Shown: positions 33,338-42,410, counted from the stretch's first letter. The stretch is DNA of 64,000 nucleotides from JBCCFC01 sp965213595 (GCA_965213595.1 CBDBZO010000006.1:682001-746000), one strand, 5' to 3'. Numbers and translations are program-made. Notes: a model not told the origin generated them from the sequence alone.

Positions 33338-34426
33338 TTACCCCATCTCCGCCCCAACCAACTCCAGCTGCTCAGCAAAGTGACAGGCGGCAAAGTGCCC
33401 CGGCCGCACCTCGCGCAGCAGCGGCGTCTCCGTGCGGCAGCGATCCTCGGCGTAGCGACAGCGCGGGTGAAAGTAGCAGCCGCTCGGCGGATTGGACGGA
33501 TCGGCAACTTCGCCTTCCAGCTTAATGCGCGTGCGGTCGTTGCGCTGGCGCGGATTCGTGATCGGCACGGCGCTGAGCAGCGCTTCGCTGTACGGATGCT
33601 GCGGCGACTGAAACAAATCGTTGACCTCCGCCACCTCGACCACCTTCCCCACGTACATCACCACCACGCGGTTGCAGATATAGCGCACCACACTCAGGTC
33701 GTGCGAGACGAAGAGATACGTTAAGTTAAACTCGGTGCGCAGCTCCTCCATCAGGTTGAGAATCTGCGCGCGCACGGAGACATCCAGCGCGGAGACGGCT
33801 TCGTCTGCCAGGATGAGGCGCGGCTCGGTGATCAGCGCGCGGGCGATGACGATGCGCTGGCGCTCGCCGCCGCTAAAGGCGTGGGGATAGCGCTGCATGT
33901 ACTCCGGCCGCAGGCCAACGCGGTTGAGCAGGTCGGCGACGCGCTCGCGCATTTGGCGCGGTCGCATCAGCTTGTTCGCGCGCAGCACCTCGCTGATCAC
34001 CTCGAAGACCGTCATCCGCGGGTTGAGCGAGGAATAGGGGTCCTGGAAGATCATGCGGATCTGCGGGCGATAGGGTTGGAGCTCGCTGCGCGAAAGCTGG
34101 GCCAGATCGACCACGTCGCCCGCTGGCGTGCGGTAGCGGATTTCCCCGCCCGTTGGCTCGTACGCGCGAATCAGGCAGCGGCCGACGGTCGTCTTGCCAC
34201 AGCCCGATTCGCCAACGAGACCGAGCGTCTCGCCCGGAAAAATTTGAAAGCTCACCTCATCCGCCGCCTTCACGTAACCGACGGTGCGGCTGACCAGCCC
34301 CGCCGAAATCGGGAAGTACATCTTGAGATCGCGCACCTCCATCAGGGGGTTGCGCGCGTCGTCGGTTTGGAGGTTGGCTGCGAGCTCGTTGGTGGAGGCG
34401 GGCGTCGTGCCGTTGGGATTAGACAT
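33338..34426 (-). CDS. Oligopeptide-type ABC transporter ATPase, OppF/DppF subunit
   Basis: This 362-residue protein has Walker A GESGCGKT, signature SGGERQR, Walker B LILADEAVSALDV and the C-terminal oligopeptide-ABC extension with the Cys-containing segment SGCYFHPRCRYAEDRC (four Cys that may bind an iron-sulfur cluster in this family). It is the last gene of the minus-strand transporter operon. It is separated from the oppD-like gene by 233 bp that hold two palindromic elements, and pairs with that subunit. Confidence 0.92.
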   Translation of the reverse strand: MSNPNGTTPASTNELAANLQTDDARNPLMEVRDLKMYFPISAGLVSRTVGYVKAADEVSFQIFPGETLGLVGESGCGKTTVGRCLIRAYEPTGGEIRYRTPAGDVVDLAQLSRSELQPYRPQIRMIFQDPYSSLNPRMTVFEVISEVLRANKLMRPRQMRERVADLLNRVGLRPEYMQRYPHAFSGGERQRIVIARALITEPRLILADEAVSALDVSVRAQILNLMEELRTEFNLTYLFVSHDLSVVRYICNRVVVMYVGKVVEVAEVNDLFQSPQHPYSEALLSAVPITNPRQRNDRTRIKLEGEVADPSNPPSGCYFHPRCRYAEDRCRTETPLLREVRPGHFAACHFAEQLELVGAEMG

Positions 34427-34452
34427 AGTAAATTGTTGGTGGCGAACTGGAA

Positions 34453-34514
34453 GTGACAGTCACGGCTTAAACGCGGTTGGGTAAGTTCGGCTTGCTAGAA
34501 GCCGTGACGGTCAC
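34453..34514. repeat. 62-bp palindromic element, copy 4
   Basis: It begins GTGACAGTCACGGC and ends GCCGTGACGGTCAC, with the same end motif as the copies near 18 kb. It lies between the two ABC ATPase genes. Confidence 0.75.
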
Positions 34515-34587
34515 CGGGTCGGCGTCGTCTCGAATTAGGTTGTGTTGTCGGCAGTCGGGCAGTTGCGAAACCGGAATGACAGTCAAA

Positions 34588-34648
34588 GTGATCGTCACGG
34601 CCCAGGTGCTTGCTGTCCTTCCCGTCGCGCATGGGCCGTGATTGTCAC
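34588..34648. repeat. 61-bp palindromic element, copy 5
   Basis: It begins GTGATCGTCACGGCCCA and ends TGGGCCGTGATTGTCAC. Its interior (GTCCTTCCCGTCGCGC) resembles that of copy 1. It ends 11 bp before the oppD-like stop codon. Confidence 0.8.
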
Positions 34649-34659
34649 TTTTCTTTTCT

Positions 34660-35721
34660 TTAACCCGCCGCCACCCGCGCACCCCGCGACGGCACAAAAT
34701 CGGCGGGCTCGTGCGTGCTGTGCTCCGTGTACAGCAGACAGCGCACCTCGTGCCCCCCGCCGACGTCGACCGTCGGCGGGTCGATCTGATCGCAGACGCC
34801 GGGCATAAAGTCGCGGCAGCGCGGGTGGAACTCGCAGCCGCTAGGTCGGCGGAAGGGGCTGGGAACCATGCCCTTGATGGCCTGCAGCGGCTCACGCGTG
34901 GCCGTGACTTTGGGCATCGAGCGCAGCAGGGCGCGGGTGTAGGGATGTTTGGGGTTGTTAAAGGCCGTGTCGACATCGGTGTACTCGACCACGTTGCCCA
35001 GGTACATCACCGCCACGTCGTCGGCAATCTCCGCCACCACGCCCAGGTCGTGGGTGATGAAGAGAATCGCCATGTCGTACTCCTCCTGCACGCGCTGCAT
35101 CAGCTCCAAAATTTGGGCCTGCGTGGTTACGTCGAGGGCGGTGGTCGGCTCGTCGGCGACGAGCAGCGAGGGGTTGCAGGCCAGCGCGGTGGCGATCATG
35201 GCGCGCTGCCTCATGCCGCCGCTGAGGCGGAAGGGGTACTCGTCCACCAGCCGCTCCGGCTTGGGAATGCCGACGAGGTCGAGCATTTCAATGGCGCGGT
35301 CGCGGGCCTCCGCCTTGGTGGCGTCGGTGTGGAGCAGCACATTCTCCATGATCTGGTTGCCGATGGTGTACATCGGGCTGAGCGAGGTCATTGGCTCCTG
35401 GAAGATCATCGAGATGTGGCGACCGCGGATGTCGCGAATCTCGCGCCCGGTGGCGTCCAGCTTGGCAATGTCGACCACATCTGCGCCACCCGCCGTGGGC
35501 TGGTGAAAGAGAATCTCGCCGTTCACAATGCGCCCCGGTTTGTGGACGATGTTGAGCAGCGCGCGCGACGTCACGCTCTTGCCGCTGCCCGATTCGCCCA
35601 CTAGGCAGAGCGTGCGCCCGCGCTCGATTATCAGGTCGACACCGTCGACGGCGCGGACGATGCCGTCTTTGGTGTAGAAGTGGATTTTGAGGTTGTTGAC
35701 TTCGACGAGGGTGTTGGTCAT
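34660..35721 (-). CDS. Oligopeptide-type ABC transporter ATPase, OppD/DppD subunit
   Basis: This 353-residue protein has Walker A GESGSGKS, signature LSGGMRQR, Walker B LLVADEPTTALDV, the H-loop FITHDLGVV and the OppD C-terminal segment SGCEFHPRCRDFMPGVC. It should couple ATP hydrolysis to import through the OppB/C-like permeases encoded upstream. The start has only a weak ribosome-binding site. An extra gene (35921-36463) lies between it and the permease gene. Confidence 0.92.
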   Translation of the reverse strand: MTNTLVEVNNLKIHFYTKDGIVRAVDGVDLIIERGRTLCLVGESGSGKSVTSRALLNIVHKPGRIVNGEILFHQPTAGGADVVDIAKLDATGREIRDIRGRHISMIFQEPMTSLSPMYTIGNQIMENVLLHTDATKAEARDRAIEMLDLVGIPKPERLVDEYPFRLSGGMRQRAMIATALACNPSLLVADEPTTALDVTTQAQILELMQRVQEEYDMAILFITHDLGVVAEIADDVAVMYLGNVVEYTDVDTAFNNPKHPYTRALLRSMPKVTATREPLQAIKGMVPSPFRRPSGCEFHPRCRDFMPGVCDQIDPPTVDVGGGHEVRCLLYTEHSTHEPADFVPSRGARVAAG

Positions 35722-35739
35722 GAGAGCTTTCAGGATTTT

Positions 35740-35790
35740 TCAACGCGGAGCGCGCGGAGAAGGAGGCGCGGAGGGCCGCGGAAAGAAAAC
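35740..35790. repeat. CGCGGAG-type imperfect tandem repeat
   Basis: The stretch has ACGCGGAG, CGCGCGGAG and GGCGCGGAG copies spaced about 9-12 nt, resembling the other short tandem repeats of this genome but without a clear complementary arm. The rest of 35722-35920 has no gene. Confidence 0.4.
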
Positions 35791-35920
35791 CAATTTGCGC
35801 GAGTAGATGCGCTCTTGTGCCGAGTTGATAAGGATGTACAGTTGTAGTCGTTACGCTGTGAAAAGCAACTCTAATCCGCTTCTTGAATAAACTCGCTTGA
35901 ATGGCGCGAATCAATGTGTT

Positions 35921-36463
35921 TTATGAAGCTTTTCGTTCTACTTCGTAAAGTAGAAAGAGCAAGAGCACTTCTAAATTTTCAACACAGGACTCAATTTGCA
36001 CTGCCACTAAAGAAATGTCTAAAGATGGAAGAATATCGCCAATTCGCTTACCATCTTTTCTTTGAGTAAAACGAAAAGACTCCGCATGTGGATCAACGTC
36101 GTTGATTCCAGTTAGACACATGTAAACTTCCTCTTGTACTTCCTCAGAAATGTAGGCACCTCTAACCAGAATTTCTCTATATCCTGCCCAGAGGTCGAGA
36201 AGCCGATGATGTTTTGGGAAGTTACGATCTAGATGATTTAGCTGCCACAAACATCTCCATATTCCCTTCAAAGTCAACTCAAGATAATGTCTGTAAAGGT
36301 ACATGATTGGATAAGCCAATTCATCAGCCAATATATCTTGTGCTCTTACTGTCTCCACAAGAATTCGTGCGGCTGATAAATAGCCATCGATGATATTTAT
36401 ATTCTCGTCCCTGTGAATGTCAAGTCGCGCAGGCCACGAAGTATTTGAACTCGTATAACGCAT
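35921..36463 (-). CDS. Low-GC hypothetical protein inserted in the transporter operon
   Basis: This 180-residue protein starts at ATG 36463 with a strong GGAGGTGA site, 22 bp after the permease stop. The family is not recognised with confidence. Its core ELAYPIMYLYRHYLELTLKGI followed by HHRLLDLWAGYREIL is helical and recalls uncharacterised proteins with a HEPN-like fold, but the R-x4-6-H RNase motif is not evident. Base composition is about 40% GC against over 60% in the neighbours, a sign of recent acquisition. It shares the transporter operon's transcript and may have no functional link to transport. Confidence 0.65.
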   Translation of the reverse strand: MRYTSSNTSWPARLDIHRDENINIIDGYLSAARILVETVRAQDILADELAYPIMYLYRHYLELTLKGIWRCLWQLNHLDRNFPKHHRLLDLWAGYREILVRGAYISEEVQEEVYMCLTGINDVDPHAESFRFTQRKDGKRIGDILPSLDISLVAVQIESCVENLEVLLLFLLYEVERKAS

Positions 36464-36485
36464 TTCGTCACCTCCAATGTATGTT

Positions 36486-37664
36486 TCAATTATAGGGGTC
36501 CGCCGCGTCCCGCAACCCATCCCCGAAGAAATTGAAGGCCAGCACCACGATGATCACGGCAAGGGCGGGGAAGAGCAGCCACGGGTAGAGCGAAATGACG
36601 GCGACGCGCTGGGCGTCCTGCAGCATGACGCCCCAGGAGACGACGGGCGGGCGCAGGCCGATGCCGAGAAACGAGAGCGCCGTTTCACCCAAGATCATGG
36701 CGGGGACGGCCAGCGTCATCGAGGCGATGATGTGGCTGAGGAAGGAGGGCAGCATGTGGTGGGTGATGAGCCGATAGCGGCTGACGCCGTCCAGCTCGGC
36801 GGCGAGCACAAAGTCCTCTTCGCGCAGCGAGAGAAATTTGCTGCGCACCACGCGTGCCATGCCCGTCCAGCCCACGAGCGAGAGAATCACGGTGATCATA
36901 AAGTAGACGCGCCCCGGCCCCCAGTGAATTGGCACCATGGCGGCAATCGCCAGCCAGATCGGAATCGTCGGGATCGACATCACGACTTCGATCAGACGCT
37001 GCACGACCGTGTCCAGCCAGCCGCCGAGCAGGCCGGAGATGCCGCCGAGCAGGATGCCGATGGTCAAGCTAAAGGCGACGCCGACCAGGCCAATTGTGAG
37101 CGAGACGCGGCTGCTGTAGAGGATGCGGCTAAAGACGTCGCGCCCGACGCGGTCGGTGCCGAGCAGGTAGAAGGGCTGCCCGCTCTCGCGCGGGCCAAAG
37201 AGGTGGCGCTGGGCCGGAAAGAGCCGCCACATACGGTAGTCGTCGCCGCGCACAAAGAGCCCCAGCGGGATCACGGACTCTTCGTCGATGGCAAAGGTGC
37301 GGCGCAGCGTGCGCTCGTTGCGCTCGAAGGTGTAGCCGTTGATGTGGGGCAGGAAAGCCCCGTCGTGGAAGAGGCGGATGCGCTGCGGCGGGGCGTTGAC
37401 GTACTGCGAGTTGTAGGTGGTGAAGTGCCAGGGGGCGACGAACTCGCAGGTGGCCGCGACGAGGTAGAAGAGGATGATCACCACGCCGCTGAGCAGCGCG
37501 AGCTTGTGCTGGCGAAATTTCCACCACATCAACTGCCACTGCGAGGCGACTTCGGCGTGAATGTCGCCTTGCCTGGCTGGCGATTCGGCGACGTCGGTGG
37601 CGTCGTAGTCGAGCTCCGGCGCGCGCGGATCAATTTCTTCTGGTCGGTTGACGTAGGCCGTCAT
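36486..37664 (-). CDS. Oligopeptide-type ABC permease, OppC/DppC subunit
   Basis: This 392-residue protein starts at ATG 37664 behind GGAG. It has six predicted helices with the conserved EAA-like loop AAELDGVSRYRLITHHMLPS and the start GTDRVGRDVFSRILYSSRVSL typical of OppC. It is longer than usual (about 300) because of an insertion of about 90 residues between the first helix and the GTDxxGRD motif (NAPPQRIRLFHDGAF, GNERTLRRTFAIDEESVI type). It pairs with the OppB-like permease encoded upstream. Confidence 0.92.
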   Translation of the reverse strand: MTAYVNRPEEIDPRAPELDYDATDVAESPARQGDIHAEVASQWQLMWWKFRQHKLALLSGVVIILFYLVAATCEFVAPWHFTTYNSQYVNAPPQRIRLFHDGAFLPHINGYTFERNERTLRRTFAIDEESVIPLGLFVRGDDYRMWRLFPAQRHLFGPRESGQPFYLLGTDRVGRDVFSRILYSSRVSLTIGLVGVAFSLTIGILLGGISGLLGGWLDTVVQRLIEVVMSIPTIPIWLAIAAMVPIHWGPGRVYFMITVILSLVGWTGMARVVRSKFLSLREEDFVLAAELDGVSRYRLITHHMLPSFLSHIIASMTLAVPAMILGETALSFLGIGLRPPVVSWGVMLQDAQRVAVISLYPWLLFPALAVIIVVLAFNFFGDGLRDAADPYN

Positions 37665-37681
37665 GGAAAGGCTCCAAAACT

Positions 37682-37760
37682 AATGGTCAATGGTCAACGG
37701 TAAATGGTCAATTGCTAACGAGTAGAGGTGGTGCAGCGAATCCGTTGACCATTCACCGTT
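37682..37760. repeat. Heptamer tandem repeat (TGGTCAA type)
   Basis: The left block (37683-37713) has four heptamers TGGTCAA/CGGTAAA. The right block (37743-37760) carries the complement (TTGACCATTCACCGTT). It lies between the two permease genes next to a MITE-like element. Confidence 0.75.
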
Positions 37761-37761
37761 G

Positions 37762-37922
37762 GGTTCCGTTGACAGTTTGCAGAGAAGGCTTAAAGGTAAG
37801 TCGAGCGCGCCCTCATCCCCAGCCCTTCTCCCATCCTGGGAGAAGGGGGCCAGATTCTCCCCTCTCCCAAAGTGGGAGAGGGGCCGGGGATGAGGGCCAC
37901 TTTCAATTGTCACGGAACCTAA
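37762..37922. mobile_element. MITE-like element with GGTTCCGTTGACA ends, copy 1
   Basis: GGTTCCGTTGACAGTTT at the left pairs with AATTGTCACGGAACCTAA at the right (imperfect). Inside are nested hairpins starting and ending in GCCCTCATCCCC/GGGGATGAGGGC with inner CTTCTCCC/GGGAGAAG and CTCTCCC/GGGAGAG stems. About 161 bp. The same layout occurs at 42411-42579. Confidence 0.65.
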
Positions 37923-37950
37923 CTATTGGCAATTTTCTTTTCGGCTTTCT

Positions 37951-38940
37951 TTACGATAACCGAATACGCGGATCGAGCCACGCAAGCAGAACGTCCGAAA
38001 CGAAGGTGCCGATTACCGTCAGCGTGCAGAGCACGAGGATAAAGCCCGCGGCCACGTACATGTCCTGCACCATCAGCGATTCGAGCAGGATGGGGCCGGA
38101 GGTGGGTAGGTTGAGCACGATGGCGACGAGCGCCTCACCGGAGATCAGCGTCGGCAGCGTCCAGCCGATGGTGCTGACGAAGGGATTCATGGCGTGGCGC
38201 ACGGGGTACTTAATCAACAGCTTGGCTTCGGAGACGCCCTTGGAGCGCGCGGTTTCGACGTAGGGCTTGTTGAGTTCGTCGAGCAGGTTGGCGCGCATGG
38301 TGCGAATCAGCGCCGCCGTGCCCGCCGTGCCCACGATGATGATGGGAATCCAGAGATGATTGAGCATGTTCTGGAATTTCGCCATTGACCAGGGCGCATT
38401 GATGTACTGCTGCGAGAAGAGGCCGATGCGCGCATCGCCGAGGAAGCGATAGCTGAGAAAGAGGAAAATCAGCGCCAGCAGAAAATCCGGCGTGGCCAGG
38501 CCGATAAAACCAAGGAAGGTGGCGACGTAGTCACCCGGCGAGTACTGGCGCACCGCGGAGTAGATGCCCACGGGCAGCGAGACGATCCAGATAAAGAGGA
38601 AGCTGGAAAAGGCGATGGCAAAGGTCAGCGGCAGCCGATCCCAGATCAGCCGCGAGGCATCCAGCTTGTAGACAAATGAGTAGCCAAAATCACCGCGCGT
38701 GATGATGTTGCGAATCCACTTAAAATACTGCACGTACATGGGCTGATCCAGCCCGTACTGCGCTCGCAGCGCCGCTTCGAGCTCCGGCGGGATCTCGTCC
38801 ATGCCCTGCCCCAGCATCTCAGAAATGACCGTCGTCACGTAGTCGCCCGGCGGCAGCTGGATCACCACAAAGGAGATAATCGTCACGATCCAGATGGTCA
38901 GAATCGCGAAAAGCAGGCGGCGAAGGAGGTATGTCCACAT
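37951..38940 (-). CDS. Oligopeptide-type ABC permease, OppB/DppB subunit
   Basis: This 329-residue protein begins MWTYLLRRLLFAILTIWIVT, the usual OppB start. It contains the conserved QYxxWxxxxxxGDFGYS-type segment (QYFKWIRNIITRGDFGYS), the EAA-like loop TARSKGVSEAKLLIKYPVRH and about six helices. It forms the membrane channel with the OppC-like subunit. Heptamer repeats lie on both sides of the gene. Confidence 0.93.
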   Translation of the reverse strand: MWTYLLRRLLFAILTIWIVTIISFVVIQLPPGDYVTTVISEMLGQGMDEIPPELEAALRAQYGLDQPMYVQYFKWIRNIITRGDFGYSFVYKLDASRLIWDRLPLTFAIAFSSFLFIWIVSLPVGIYSAVRQYSPGDYVATFLGFIGLATPDFLLALIFLFLSYRFLGDARIGLFSQQYINAPWSMAKFQNMLNHLWIPIIIVGTAGTAALIRTMRANLLDELNKPYVETARSKGVSEAKLLIKYPVRHAMNPFVSTIGWTLPTLISGEALVAIVLNLPTSGPILLESLMVQDMYVAAGFILVLCTLTVIGTFVSDVLLAWLDPRIRLS

Positions 38941-38949
38941 TTTGTTTCC

Positions 38950-39028
38950 AATAATCAGTCACCAGTGATCAGCCACCAGTGGCAAGCTCCAAACCGACCA
39001 CTGATGACTGACCTACTGACCACTGATT
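38950..39028. repeat. Heptamer hairpin (CACCAGT/GATCAGT type)
   Basis: The left arm (38950-38982) reads as heptamers AATCAGT, CACCAGT, GATCAGC, CACCAGT. The right arm (38996-39028) has ACCACTGATGACTGACC and related complements. It fills the gap between the binding-protein stop and the oppB-like start. Confidence 0.8.
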
Positions 39029-41073
39029 TACTCCATAATGTACCACTGCTCCGGGTACGTAATCTTCTGCACGCCCTCGACCCAGCCCGCGATCCACTCG
39101 TTGGGCGTGTTGCCCATGCGCTCGTGGTAGGGCTGGTAGCCTGGGCCGGGCCGCGAAATGCCGATCACCCAGAACTCATCCGCCGCGCGCTCCAGCACAT
39201 CACCCATGGCAGCAATCTGCTCCTCCTGCGAGGGGGCGGTCAGGACGTCTTCTTCGTACATGGCACGGAAATCCTGGGCGTACTCCGGCATCTCGATGGG
39301 CTCCCAGTCGGGCGCGCCCGTGCGGCTGGCCCACCAGCCGCTGCCGTAGAGCCCCCAGAATTCGCCCGGCACGTAGTAGCGCGGATCGATGATGGCCGTT
39401 AGGCCAGCACCGCCCTCGCCCGTAAACAGGGCCGCTTCAATCTCGTTGGCGTCGCGGATTTCCTGGAACTGCGTGTCGGGGACGGAATTGAGATTCACAT
39501 CCAGCCCGACTTCGCCCAGCTGCTCGACGAGCAGCTCGCCGACGGAGGTCCAGTTGCTGGTGAAGGAGAGGTCGTTGGGCAGCGAGAGCGAAATGGTAAA
39601 GCGCTCGCCGTCCGGGCGCAGCCGGAAGCCCTGACTGTCCCGTTCGGGCATGACCTGGTCCAGGTACTCATTGGCCAAGTCCAGATCAAACTCGGTGTAC
39701 TGGGTCGCCAGCCGTTCGTTGTAGAGCGGCGAGCCTTCCTGTGGGGCCGCCTGGCTTGGCGTGCCCAGGCCGTTGTGCACGATGTCGATGATCTCCTGCC
39801 GGTTGATGGCGTGGGAGACGCCGATGCGGAAATCCTTGTTGGCAAAAATCTCGCCCAGCACGGGGTCCGGCGCGTTGCGGTTGAAGTGCAGCGTGTTGGT
39901 CGTGCCCGCATCCGAGAGCAGGCTGTCGATTTGCAGCGGCCCGCCGGCGTCCATCTCCTCGAAGAAGAGAATGCGATCTTCCATCGGCGGGTCTTTGATG
40001 ATGTCGAGGTCGCCGTTGAGCATGGCCAGCGTGCGCGCCTCGCTGTCCTGGTACTGAATGCCCAGCACCGAATCCATGTAGGGAAGCTGGTTGCCCTCGC
40101 TGTCGACCTTCCAGTAGTAGGGATTGCGCACCAGCCGCACGGTCGAGCCCGTTCCCAACACCTGCTCGGGAATCCACGGGTAAAGCAGTGGCCGCTCCGG
40201 CAGGTCGAAGAAGTTCATAAAGCCATCGGTCGGCCCGGCGGCGCGTGCGTTAAAGAGTTCGACCCAGTTCTCCACATCCTCATCCGCATCCACCAGCTCC
40301 TGGACGTTTTCGTTGTAGTCGGCGTGGAATTCCTGCAGGTAATGCTTGGGGAAGTGGGTCAACATGCGCCCGTCCCAGGTGGCGAGCAGGGTGAGGAAGA
40401 GACCGTTGGATTCGGCAAAGGTAAACTTGACGGTGTAGTCGTCAATCTTCTCAACGGTGAGCGCTTCCGGGCTGGAGAGCCAGTTAGCGGCGGGCCCACC
40501 CGGCGTCAACTCCGTGTTATACCAAACGTCCTCGATGTAGAACATGATGTCATCGGCGGTAAAGGGTGCGCCGTCGCTCCACTTCATGCCTTCGCGCAGG
40601 TAAAAGGTGAACTCGGTGGCGTTGTCGTTCACGTCGACGCTCTCGGCGATGTTGGGGCGCACGCCCGATGCGTCCGGCTCCCAGATCATCAAATTCTCCC
40701 AGCCGATCACGTACCAGAGGCCGCCCCAGCCGGGGTTGTTGCCGGTAAAGCCCATGCGCAGCTCACCACCGTAGGTGCCGACTTCCTCAACTGGATCAAC
40801 CACGGCGGGGTTGGCGGGCAACCGCTCCTCCACGGCTGGCAAGTCGCCGACGGCCACCATCTCGGCCAGCATGGGCGATTCGCCCTCGGCAGCGGCGCCC
40901 GCTTCGCTGGCGTCCTCCGACGCGGCGTCTGCGGCGGCATCCGCGCTGTCGCCGGCGTCGTCCTCGGTGGCCTGATCAAGCTGCTCCAGCGCATCGGGCG
41001 CGGCTGCGCCGCTGCAGGCAGCGAGCAGCAGCGTCAGCACGAGCAGCAGGCTCAATAAAAATTTTCTTTTCAT
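39028..41073 (-). CDS. ABC substrate-binding lipoprotein, oligopeptide (family 5) type
   Basis: This 681-residue protein starts at ATG 41073 behind AAAGGAGA. It has a signal peptide with lipobox LLAAC, an Asp/Ala-rich linker of about 55 residues, and the family 5 solute-binding fold: YLREGMKWSDGAPFTADDI, FTFAESNGLFLTLLA and IGVSHAINRQEIIDIVHNG. It is the first gene of the operon SBP-B-C-(extra gene)-D-F. Family 5 proteins bind peptides, but related ones in thermophiles bind oligosaccharides; a LacI-type site in its leader makes a carbohydrate ligand plausible. It is longer than typical (about 540-600). Confidence 0.92.
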   Translation of the reverse strand: MKRKFLLSLLLVLTLLLAACSGAAAPDALEQLDQATEDDAGDSADAAADAASEDASEAGAAAEGESPMLAEMVAVGDLPAVEERLPANPAVVDPVEEVGTYGGELRMGFTGNNPGWGGLWYVIGWENLMIWEPDASGVRPNIAESVDVNDNATEFTFYLREGMKWSDGAPFTADDIMFYIEDVWYNTELTPGGPAANWLSSPEALTVEKIDDYTVKFTFAESNGLFLTLLATWDGRMLTHFPKHYLQEFHADYNENVQELVDADEDVENWVELFNARAAGPTDGFMNFFDLPERPLLYPWIPEQVLGTGSTVRLVRNPYYWKVDSEGNQLPYMDSVLGIQYQDSEARTLAMLNGDLDIIKDPPMEDRILFFEEMDAGGPLQIDSLLSDAGTTNTLHFNRNAPDPVLGEIFANKDFRIGVSHAINRQEIIDIVHNGLGTPSQAAPQEGSPLYNERLATQYTEFDLDLANEYLDQVMPERDSQGFRLRPDGERFTISLSLPNDLSFTSNWTSVGELLVEQLGEVGLDVNLNSVPDTQFQEIRDANEIEAALFTGEGGAGLTAIIDPRYYVPGEFWGLYGSGWWASRTGAPDWEPIEMPEYAQDFRAMYEEDVLTAPSQEEQIAAMGDVLERAADEFWVIGISRPGPGYQPYHERMGNTPNEWIAGWVEGVQKITYPEQWYIME

Positions 41074-41271
41074 GGCGTCTCCTTTGACCTAACAATTGGG
41101 TTGACAACTGGGGTTAACGGCTGGGATCGGAAAGCAGGATTAACGGCGAATTCGCTGTGCAGCCGAAGATTCATCGCATGTAAAGTCAAGAGCCACACGC
41201 ACTATTGAGGGAAACCGTGCATCGATGGCAGGCTCTTTGGCTGTCTCAGAAGAAGCTTTGCCTGCGGTCTA

Positions 41272-41285
41272 TGAGAGCGCTTTCA
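41272..41285. promoter_or_regulatory. LacI-family-type operator-like palindrome
   Basis: TGAGAGCGCTTTCA is a near-perfect palindrome with the central AGCGCT typical of LacI/CcpA-type operators. It lies about 90 nt downstream of the predicted start of transcription of the transporter operon and about 200 nt before its first gene. No LacI-type regulator is encoded in the window. Confidence 0.45.
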
Positions 41286-41379
41286 AAAAGCAAAGCCAGA
41301 GACAGAGGGTAAGGAGCCGATGGGAGCGCTGGTTCCTTCTTCCGCACAAAGTAGGTTGTTAATCTTTTCCGGTGAGGGC

Positions 41380-41408
41380 ATGTTAGCTTACAACTTGGGG
41401 CTTGTCAA
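41380..41408 (-). promoter_or_regulatory. Consensus sigma70 promoter of the transporter operon
   Basis: On the minus strand TTGACA (41408-41403) and TAACAT (41385-41380) have a 17-nt spacer. The 5' leader to the first gene would be about 300 nt. The rest of the 41074-41751 gap holds an operator-like site and a nonamer repeat, and no gene. Confidence 0.75.
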
Positions 41409-41465
41409 GCGGAGAAAATTGAGGGGAGCAAATCCAAATTTGAGTATTTACGGAAGAAGACCAGC

Positions 41466-41538
41466 CACGAATTGCACGAATTGCACGAATTTTGGAGACC
41501 GACCCACCGACCATTTGTGTAATTGGAGTAATTCATGG
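41466..41538. repeat. Nonamer tandem repeat (CACGAATTG type) with partial complement
   Basis: CACGAATTG occurs in tandem three times (41466-41493, last copy variant). The block 41517-41538 has related complementary units spaced 9 nt (TGTAATTGG, AGTAATTCA). Confidence 0.65.
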
Positions 41539-41751
41539 CAAATCTTCTTGGCGACATACGCCAAGTTTGGAACTGCTGAATTGAGGGGCACCTTTCTCTT
41601 GCAGTTTCCACCAGCTCTGTGTTATAAATCTTACACAACACAGGACTTCGCGTCCCGGCGTGATCTCTGCCCGCCTCGGTAGAGAGTGCTCCCCAGAATG
41701 GGACAAGCCTGAGCCTGCCAACCTAATACACCCCACCTTGGGAGGTCGTGA

Positions 41752-42387
41752 ATGAGCGAGATCCTCGCGCTCGATTCTTCTGCCGTACTTTCGGATCGCC
41801 CCTTTACCGATCCGGCCTACACCGCACGCGATTTGTGCGTTATCCATCACATCCTACACCACGTGCGCGGCGCGATTACTCGTTTGCCGCCCGACCACGC
41901 TGCCTATATTGGCAGCGATGCGCATTGGCGCTTTGTCTTCAACGGCGTGGCGCGGCTGCGCCAGCCCGTGGACAGGCTGCTGGTGGCCTTTTTTGGCATC
42001 AAGCGCCCCAACGCCGACGTGCTGGCCGTGGGCGAAGCCGACGAGCAGCTCATCGCCGAGTTGACACGGCACGAGGGCGTGCTGTGCTACGCCACCCACT
42101 GCATCGAGCGCGGCGACAGCGCGGGCGAGTACGCCAACCTCGTGCTCTTCGATTCCGAAGCCGCGAAGATGCACTGGGCCAGCAGTCAATACCACGCCCG
42201 CGCGGCCCAGGAGCTGTCGCCGCTTTACTACAGGCACATCCGCCTGCACAGCGGCCTGCTGCCGGGTGGCCTGCTCGCCGAGCACGCGCCGCTGCTGACG
42301 CACACGAAGTATTATGATTTTGAAACGGGTAGCAATCAGCAGCGTCGAGGCGGGCCGTGGCGGGCCGTGCGTGAATATGTGGAGTGA
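41752..42387 (+). CDS. Hypothetical protein, 211 residues
   Basis: The ATG at 41752 follows GGGAGGT. The family is not recognised. The protein is soluble, with HHILHHVRGAITRLPPDHAA near the start, WRFVFNGVARLRQPVDRLLVAFFG, and a C-terminal half (ATHCIERGDSAGEYANLVLF, KMHWASSQYHARAAQELSPL, YYRHIRLHSGLL) whose spacing of H, W and Y recalls antibiotic-biosynthesis-monooxygenase-like ferredoxin folds. That link is only suggestive. It is monocistronic, between a repeat-rich gap and a MITE-like element. Confidence 0.65.
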   Translation: MSEILALDSSAVLSDRPFTDPAYTARDLCVIHHILHHVRGAITRLPPDHAAYIGSDAHWRFVFNGVARLRQPVDRLLVAFFGIKRPNADVLAVGEADEQLIAELTRHEGVLCYATHCIERGDSAGEYANLVLFDSEAAKMHWASSQYHARAAQELSPLYYRHIRLHSGLLPGGLLAEHAPLLTHTKYYDFETGSNQQRRGGPWRAVREYVE

Positions 42388-42410
42388 GAGGTGAACGTGC
42401 GACTGTTTGC

